NCBI RefSeq assembly: GCF_003762835.1
Contig: NZ_RJWA01000008.1
Span: forward strand, 62,001-126,000
Reading direction: 5' to 3'
Source: Micromonospora sp. HM5-17
GTDB taxonomy: Bacteria > Actinomycetota > Actinomycetes > Mycobacteriales > Micromonosporaceae
Length of the DNA: 64,000 nucleotides
The position numbers were made by a program, and so were the translations under genes. Positions 55,456-62,100 of the stretch are shown piece after piece (position 1 is the stretch's first letter; the number at the start of each line of letters is the position of its first letter). Below the pieces are notes generated by a model. It searched no databases. It was given only the letters and a program-made list of their open reading frames with translations, and was not told the DNA's origin.

Positions 55456-56511
55456 TCAGTCGACGACCGGCGGCGCCGTCCGGGCCGCCTCCCGCAGGGC
55501 CGCCGCCTCGCTGGCGTACGGGTTGTCGGTGTACGTCCGGGAGACGCCGCCCGGGATGGTGAAGTACTCGGTGACGAGCTTTGCCGGATCGGTGGCGATC
55601 TCGCCCCGGCCCGGCAGGTCGTTGCCGTCGTCCCAGCCCCACGGCGCGTTCGCCGAGTTGGTCGAGCAGCCGAAGGTCCCGACGCCGCAGTCGCCGGAGG
55701 TGTCGCCGGCGAAGGTGCCGAGGGCCGCGAACAGGGCGCTGTTGCTCCGCTGCGCCCAGAGGCCGCCGCTGGCGAAGATCTCGACGAGCTGGTAGCGGAC
55801 GTCCCGGTCGTTGCCGCTGCTCGGCGTCTCCGCCACCGTCGAGGGGTAGTAGACGATGCCGTCGCCGTCGATGGCGTACTGCGGGTACGCCTTGAGCCCG
55901 TGGCCGCCCCGCTCCTGGGCGGTCGCCGGGTGGGCGAACCCGTCGTGCGGCGACCGGTGCAGCTGCAGTGTGCCGTCGACGTTCTCCCGCCCGCCGGACC
56001 AGGTGCTGCCACCGGGGACGTACGAGTAGAAGTCGCCGTGCGCCACGGTGACCGCGCCGCGCAGCACGCCGTACGGTGAGCCGTCCCGCTCGACGGCGAG
56101 CAACACGCCCTCGCCGTCGTTCTCGTGCTCCGTCTCGAAGAACGGGTGGTCGATCCAGTCGCGGGGGTGGAAGAACAGGTAGGTGAGGTACCAGTGGGTG
56201 CTGGTTTCCAGCACCGAGTAGTAGACGTACGCGGCGAACGAGACGTCGGCGCGGGCCGCGTTGTCCCAGTTGTTCCGTCCGTCGAGGTCGCCGTCGAAGT
56301 CGATTCGGGTGAGGTAGTCCGACCGGCCGCCAAGCGCGTGGTCGCCGGTGGCGTCGACGTCCTGGTAGTGGATCGGCGCCCAGCGTAGCGCCAGCTCCGC
56401 CCGGCTGACCGCCGCGCCCGCCGGGGCCGGGGTCGCCAGTCCCACCGCCGCCAGCACCGCCGTCAACACCGCCGCGAGGGGCCGCCCGACGGTTTTCCTG
56501 ATGTCGTGCAT
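55456..56511 (-). CDS. Secreted protein of unknown function
   Basis: 351 residues, ATG 56511 with GGAGCGGAG upstream. A signal peptide (about 1-34, ending AGAAV) is clear. The mature protein contains RWAPIHYQDVDATG, a repeated DFDGDLDGRNNWDN pattern, FFHPRDW, ETEHENDGEG, and a Cys pair near the C-terminus. The Asp/His-rich segments suggest metal binding. I do not recognise the family. It is not in an operon with its neighbours. Confidence 0.78.
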   Translation of the reverse strand: MHDIRKTVGRPLAAVLTAVLAAVGLATPAPAGAAVSRAELALRWAPIHYQDVDATGDHALGGRSDYLTRIDFDGDLDGRNNWDNAARADVSFAAYVYYSVLETSTHWYLTYLFFHPRDWIDHPFFETEHENDGEGVLLAVERDGSPYGVLRGAVTVAHGDFYSYVPGGSTWSGGRENVDGTLQLHRSPHDGFAHPATAQERGGHGLKAYPQYAIDGDGIVYYPSTVAETPSSGNDRDVRYQLVEIFASGGLWAQRSNSALFAALGTFAGDTSGDCGVGTFGCSTNSANAPWGWDDGNDLPGRGEIATDPAKLVTEYFTIPGGVSRTYTDNPYASEAAALREAARTAPPVVD

Positions 56512-56649
56512 CTCCGCTCCCGGGTCCGAGATGGATAGACAACGGGGAATCTATGTGATCGACCTCGTGTCGTGCGTGTCCGGGAGACGACGGAGAGGTG
56601 GCCGACGGTCGACGGGTCAGGTCGGTCCCGTGGGCGAAGACCGTGGCAC

Positions 56650-56811
56650 TGCCCCCGGCGCCGGCACCGGCTCGGCGTCGACACCGACGGCTGCCTCTGG
56701 GGCGCGCGGTGGGATGGCTGGTCCGTCCACCGGCTCGCCCCGGACGGTGCCCGGCTGGCCCGGGTGGCGCCGCCGGTGCCCCGGCCGACCGCCGTCTGCT
56801 GGTCGACGGCA
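56650..56811 (+). pseudogene. Probable fragment of an SMP-30/gluconolactonase gene
   Basis: Plus-strand frame 1 reads LGVDTDGCLWGARWDGWSVHRL, then PDGARLARVAPPVPRPTAVCW. This is the pattern of the SMP-30/gluconolactonase C-terminal half (typically VDxxGxLWVAxWGG..V.R..PDG, then PVPxPTxCAF). No start, N-terminus or intact end is present. The rest of the 56512-56904 gap shows no other feature. It may be what remains of a deleted sugar-lactonase gene. Confidence 0.5.
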
Positions 56812-56904
56812 CGCCCGTACGCGCCCGTCGAAAACGGAGACGTCTTCCGACCGACCCTCGTCGCCGGACCGTCCACGATCTGCGCGGCGAACTAGACTGC
56901 CGAG

Positions 56905-57372
56905 ATGACCGCTACCTGGAGGCCAGACGACCCTGGCGTGCTCTGTCTACCGTCCGGCCGGCTCGTCCGGGGCCGCGGGCTGCGCCGCCCGCTCCCGCCT
57001 GGTCCCACCCCGACGTTCGGGCTCTACCTGCTCGGCCGAACCCCACCTCCGGTGCCGTGGGAGAGCCGCTGGCTGCGCTGGCCCGACTTCCGGCTGCCCG
57101 CCGACCGGACGGCCGCGGCGGAGGCCTTCGTCGAGGCGTGGCGGCGCGCGGCGGGGGAGCGGGTCGAGATCGCCTGCGGCGGGGGTCGGGGCCGCACCGG
57201 TACGGCGCTGGCGTGTCTCGCCGTCCTCGACGGCGTCCCGCCCGGCGAGGCGGTGGCCTACGTCCGGGAGCACTACGATCGGCGCGCCGTCGAGACGCCG
57301 TGGCAGCGCCGTTACGTGGCGCGGTTCGCCGTGCCGAGCCACCAGCCGGAGGGCGCCCGGCAGTGGGGCTGA
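56905..57372 (+). CDS. Protein-tyrosine-phosphatase-like protein
   Basis: 155 residues, ATG 56905. The Cys-based phosphatase loop is CGGGRGRT (CX5R) in VEIACGGGRGRTG, followed by an alpha-helix (TALACLAVL) and a helical tail. The loop is longer in Gly than in classical phosphatases. Such short proteins are found in many actinomycetes and may act on phosphotyrosine or a small phosphate ester. It overlaps the start of the condensation-domain gene by 10 bp, so they are probably co-expressed. Confidence 0.8.
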   Translation: MTATWRPDDPGVLCLPSGRLVRGRGLRRPLPPGPTPTFGLYLLGRTPPPVPWESRWLRWPDFRLPADRTAAAEAFVEAWRRAAGERVEIACGGGRGRTGTALACLAVLDGVPPGEAVAYVREHYDRRAVETPWQRRYVARFAVPSHQPEGARQWG

Positions 57373-59138
57373 TCCCACAGGCACCCCTGGTCGTGGAGTT
57401 CACCGGCGACCGTGCCGCCGAGGGCCCGATGACGCTGGGCCAGCGCAACATCCTGCAGTGGCTGGAGACCACGCCGGACCACCGGTACGGCAGTCTGTCG
57501 TGGACCCTCGACGTACCGCCCGGGACCGACCTGGACGCGGTCGCGGCGGCGTGGCGCGTCCTGGTCACCCGGCACGAGGGGCTGCGCACCCGCTACCTCG
57601 GCGGCCCCGATCCGCGTCAGCGGGTACGCGATCGGGGCGAGCTGACGATCGAGGTCTACGCGGTGGGCGACGAGGAGCCCGGGGGTGAGCCGGATCCCCT
57701 CGAGGTCGCCGCGGACCTGACTCGCCGGCTGGCGGCCGGGCCACCCGTCACCGGCCTGGACCTGCCGCTGCCGCTGCGGGTGGCGGTGGCGACGGTCGCC
57801 GGTCGGGTGCTGACCGGGGTGGTCCGCTACTCCCACCTGGCCGTCGACCACCAGGCGATGGTGGTGCTGGGTGCGGAGTTCGCCCGGCTGGTGCGGCGCC
57901 CTGGCGCCCCGCTGCCCGGCCCCGCGCCGGTCCAGCCGCTCGACCAGGCGGCGGCGGAGGCGGACCCGCGCCTGATCCCCCGGCTCGACGCGGCGCTGCG
58001 GCACTGGGAACAGGGACTGGCCCGGATGCCTCCGTTCCCGTACCCGGCACCCGGCGGCGCCACCTCCGGCGACGCGGGCGCGGTCCAGCTCTGGTCCCCG
58101 GCGGCTGCGCTCGCCGTCCGGCACATCGCGGCACGGACCCGGGTCAGCGGCCCGAGCGTGGTGCTGGCCGCGATCTGCGCCGTACTCGCCCGCCGGACCG
58201 GATACCCGGAGTGCCGGTTCCCGATCCTCTCCGGCAACCGGTTCGATCCCCGGCTCGCCACCTACGTCGGCACGCTGGTGCAGGCCACACTCCTCACGGT
58301 CGAGGTGGCCGGCGCGGGCTTCGACGACCTCGTCCGGCGCTGCCACGCCGCGATGCTGAACGCCAGTCGGTACGGCCGGTACGACGCCTATCGCCGGGCC
58401 GACCTCGCGGCGCGGATCCGGCACGACCGGGGGGTGCTGCTGAGCCCGGAGCCGATCGTGAACAACCTGGCCGTGCCGGTCCGCCCGCCCCGACCCGGCA
58501 CCGAGGGCGGGCTGACGGAGGTCGCCGCGGCGACCGGCCGGACCCGTCTGAGGTTCGAGGCGAGCGCCGGGGTGGTCACGCCGCTCGGGTTCGAGATCTG
58601 GGCGGTCGACCGGGTGCTCCGGCTGCGGGCGTTGAGCGGGGACCTCGCCCGGATCGGGCGGGCCGAGCTGGAGGGGCTGCTGGCGGCGGTCGAACGGTTG
58701 CTGGTGGTCGCCGCCGGTCAGGAGCTGACCGAGGCGGAGCTGGGGCCGGCGACCGGCCTGGAGCCGTTCCAGGGCGGGCCGGGGTGGTGCCGGGTCGACG
58801 GCTGGTGGGTCGAACTCGCCGAGGTGCGGCGACTCGTGGACGCCGCCCTGGCGGCCGGCCGGAGCCGGGTGGTCGTCGAGGACGGTCGCCTCGTCGCGTA
58901 CCTGGCCGCCGGGGCGGGTGTCGAGACGCCCCAGCAGGCGCACGCCCGATGCCTGGCGGCGCTGCCCCGGCACCCTACCGCGATGACCCCGCACCGGTAC
59001 GTGCTCTGCGCCGGGGCGCCGGACGATCCGACGGATCCGGCCGGCTGGCGCCGGCTGCCCGTGCTGGCGGCCGCCTCCGGCCGGGAAGGCGCCGCAACGG
59101 CGGGCTCCGAGCCGCCGCGCCGGTCGGTTCAGGTGTGA
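57363..59138 (+). CDS. Stand-alone NRPS condensation-domain protein with A-domain C-terminal-like tail
   Basis: 591 residues if GTG 57363 is the start; this keeps the first strand (PLVVEFTG) before MTLGQRNILQWLE, and a shorter start at ATG 57429 is possible. The condensation fold is shown by LVTRHEGLRTR and the active-site motif SHLAVDH. The motif keeps the second His and the Asp of HHxxxDG but has Ser and His in place of the first His and the Gly. The last 130 residues (GWWVELAEVRRLV, VVVEDGRLVAYL) look like the small C-terminal subdomain of an adenylating enzyme without its core. Its tail overlaps the convergent NRPS gene by 10 bp. Confidence 0.85.
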   Translation: MGLIPQAPLVVEFTGDRAAEGPMTLGQRNILQWLETTPDHRYGSLSWTLDVPPGTDLDAVAAAWRVLVTRHEGLRTRYLGGPDPRQRVRDRGELTIEVYAVGDEEPGGEPDPLEVAADLTRRLAAGPPVTGLDLPLPLRVAVATVAGRVLTGVVRYSHLAVDHQAMVVLGAEFARLVRRPGAPLPGPAPVQPLDQAAAEADPRLIPRLDAALRHWEQGLARMPPFPYPAPGGATSGDAGAVQLWSPAAALAVRHIAARTRVSGPSVVLAAICAVLARRTGYPECRFPILSGNRFDPRLATYVGTLVQATLLTVEVAGAGFDDLVRRCHAAMLNASRYGRYDAYRRADLAARIRHDRGVLLSPEPIVNNLAVPVRPPRPGTEGGLTEVAAATGRTRLRFEASAGVVTPLGFEIWAVDRVLRLRALSGDLARIGRAELEGLLAAVERLLVVAAGQELTEAELGPATGLEPFQGGPGWCRVDGWWVELAEVRRLVDAALAAGRSRVVVEDGRLVAYLAAGAGVETPQQAHARCLAALPRHPTAMTPHRYVLCAGAPDDPTDPAGWRRLPVLAAASGREGAATAGSEPPRRSVQV

Positions 59139-62100
59139 TCCGGGCGCGAGCCGGACCGCACCGGGTCGGAGGCCGTCCGGCGACGTAGCTCCGCCAGGCC
59201 GATCAGGTCGTCGGGTTCGGCGTCGGGAACGTCCCGGTCGAAGTGGCGCAACGCCGGATGCCGCGCGGCGAGCAGCACGATCGCGGCGATGGCCAGGGCG
59301 AACACGACGAAGGTCAGGCCGATGCCGCGTTCCGAACCGGTGCCGACCAGCCGTCCCACCGTGCCGGCCAGCGGGCCGCCGGGCTCGAGCGCCCGCCCGA
59401 GGGTGTCGCTGACGTACGGTCCGAGGACGACGAAGCCGATCGGCAGGGTGCACCAGGCGAAGAGGGTGTGCACGGCGAAGACCCGGCCGAGGAAGCGGGG
59501 CGGCACCTTCACCTGCACGATGGTGGCGTAGATGGCGTTCATCAGGGTCAGCCCGAGGAACATGCCGAAGACCCCCACCGCCACCACCGGTGTCGACGGA
59601 CGAGACCCGGCGACCAGGCAGGCCACCGCCAACCCCAGCGCGGCGGTGAGCATGCCACGCATCCGGTGCCGGACCGGGCCGCCCCAGAGCGCCATCGCCA
59701 GCCCGCCGACCGTGGCCCCGAGACCGGCGGCCACGGAGACCCCGGCCACCGTCGAGAGGGTGGCGAAGCCCAGCACCAACGGCTGCACCATGATGAGCAG
59801 CGGGCCGAGGAAGACGTTGGTGACCGCGAAGAACACCAGCAGGGCCCGGAAGCCGCGCCGGCCCATGGCGTACCGGAAGCCGGTGCGGATCTCCGTCGGG
59901 ATCGACTCCCGCCGCCGGAACGGCATCGACCGGGGGAAGCGGACCAGCGCGACGACGGTGATCACCACCAGGTAGCTGACCACGTCGACCGCGAGGATGC
60001 CGGCCAGCCCGATGCTGGCCAGGAGCCCGGCCGCGGCGACCGGAACCAGGAACTGGGCGACCCCCACCGCGGCCTGCACGGCGCCGTTGGCGTGGCCGAG
60101 GTAGCGTTTCGGCACCAGCTGGGGGATCGCCGACGAGTACGCCAGTCGCTGGAAGGTCAGCGCGACCGAGAGGACGACCAGCAGCGCGTAGACGTGTCCG
60201 ATGCGGACCCGGTCGGTGAGCAGCAGGGCCAGGAACACCGCCTGCGCCGCCAGCGCGGCCGCATCACCGGCCAGCATCACGGCCCGTCGGCTGCACCGGT
60301 CGACGACCGTGCCGGCGAACGGCAGCACCAGGATTCCCGGTACCAGGGCCACGGCCGAGAAGAGCGCCAGCTGGACCAGCGACCCGGTGCGGAGGTAGAT
60401 CCAGACCGGTACCGCGAACTCGACCATCGCCGAGCCGATCATCGACGCCGTCTGGCCGGCGGCGACGGCGAGGAACCGGCGCATGCTCGGCGCGGGACCC
60501 TCCGGCCTCGCCGACCGTGCGTCGCCTGCCCGGGAGACGCCGTGCAGCCACCAGGTGCGGGTGTCGTCGGGCCCGGTCCGGGGCGCGGGCCGGGCCCGGC
60601 CGGACCGGATGGCGTCGTGGGTGGTGGTGACGATCGTGGCCAGCTCCTCGGCCCGGTGCTTGAGGAAGTAGTGTCCGGCCTCGTCGAGCACCACCAGCGC
60701 GGCGGTGTCGGTGAGGAAGTGCCACTCCCGGTAGCGCTCCTGGTAAAACAGCGTCATGTCGTCGCGCTCGCCGACCACGGAGATCATCGGCGCGGCGAGC
60801 CGGGCGGAGCCGTCGCGAAGCAGCCCGGTGAAGTAGTCCTCCGCCGCCTCACTGTCCTGCCGCATGCTCCGGATCAGGGTGCGGACCTGGGCGGGGTCGA
60901 GGTCGGAGAGGTCGACCCCGAGCGAGGTCAGCCAGTTGGCGTAGATCTGGTCGCTGCGGAACCGCTCCAGTCGGGCCCGCAGCGCAGCGAACCAGCCGCG
61001 CGGCCGGGCGAACGGGAAGACCGCCCCGGTATAGACAGCCGCCACCGGCCGGCCGACCCGTTCCAGCCCGCGGGCGATCGCCACCGCCATCGCGCCGCCG
61101 ACGCCGCAGTGGCCGTACAGGGCCACCGGTCCCGAGATCCGCTCCTGGATCTCCGCGACGCACTCCTCGACCAGCGCGTCGAACGCGACGTGCTCCTCGT
61201 CCAGTCCCACGTCGTGACCGGGGATCGCCAGCGAGTAGAGGGCGTACCCGGCTGGCAGCGCGTCGGCGAGTGGCTGGTAGACGACGGCGCTGCCGCCGCC
61301 GTAGGGGACGCAGACCAGGGTCAGCCGGCGGCTCGCCGCCGGCACCGGTCGGGTCAGCTCGTGCAGCAACCGGCGCGGCCCGCGCGCGGTGGCCGGCGTC
61401 GCGGCCAGCTCGGCGAGCTGGCGGATCGTCGGGTTCCTGAACAGGTCCAGCACGCTGATCCGGGCCGCGCCCTCGGGCAGCGCGGTCCGTAGCCGGGCCA
61501 CCACCTGGGTGGCGAGCAGTGAGTGGCCGCCGAGATCGAAGAAGTTGTCATCGATGCCGAGCTCCGCCACGCCGAGCACCGCGGACCAGACGTCGGCGAT
61601 GGCCCGCTCCACCCCGGTCCGGGGCGGGGTAAGCTCCGTCCCGGTCGCCCGGGTGGCGGTGGGCGCCGGCAGCGCCTGCCGGTCCAGCTTGCCGTTCGGC
61701 GTGAGCGGAAGCCGCTCGAGTACGACGATGGCGCCGGGGACCATGTAGTCCGGGAGCACGGTCTTCAGCGCGGCCCGTAGCGCCACCGGATCCGGGGCGG
61801 CGTCCCCGGCGCCGGCCTCGCGGCTGTCGGCTGGCTCGGTCGCCGCCTTCGGGCTGGACCTCTCGGGTACGACGTACGCGACCAGCCGCCGGTCGCCGGG
61901 CCGGTCCTCGCGGACCACCACCACCGCGTCCCGTACCCCCGGCTGGTCCCGGAGCACCGACTCGATCTCGCCCGGTTCGATCCGGAGCCCTCGCAGCTTG
62001 ACCTGGTGGTCCAGCCGGCCGAGATACTCCAGCGCGCCGTCCGGGCGGTGCCGAACCAGGTCGCCGGTGGCGTACATCCGCGCACCGGGCGGCCCGTACG

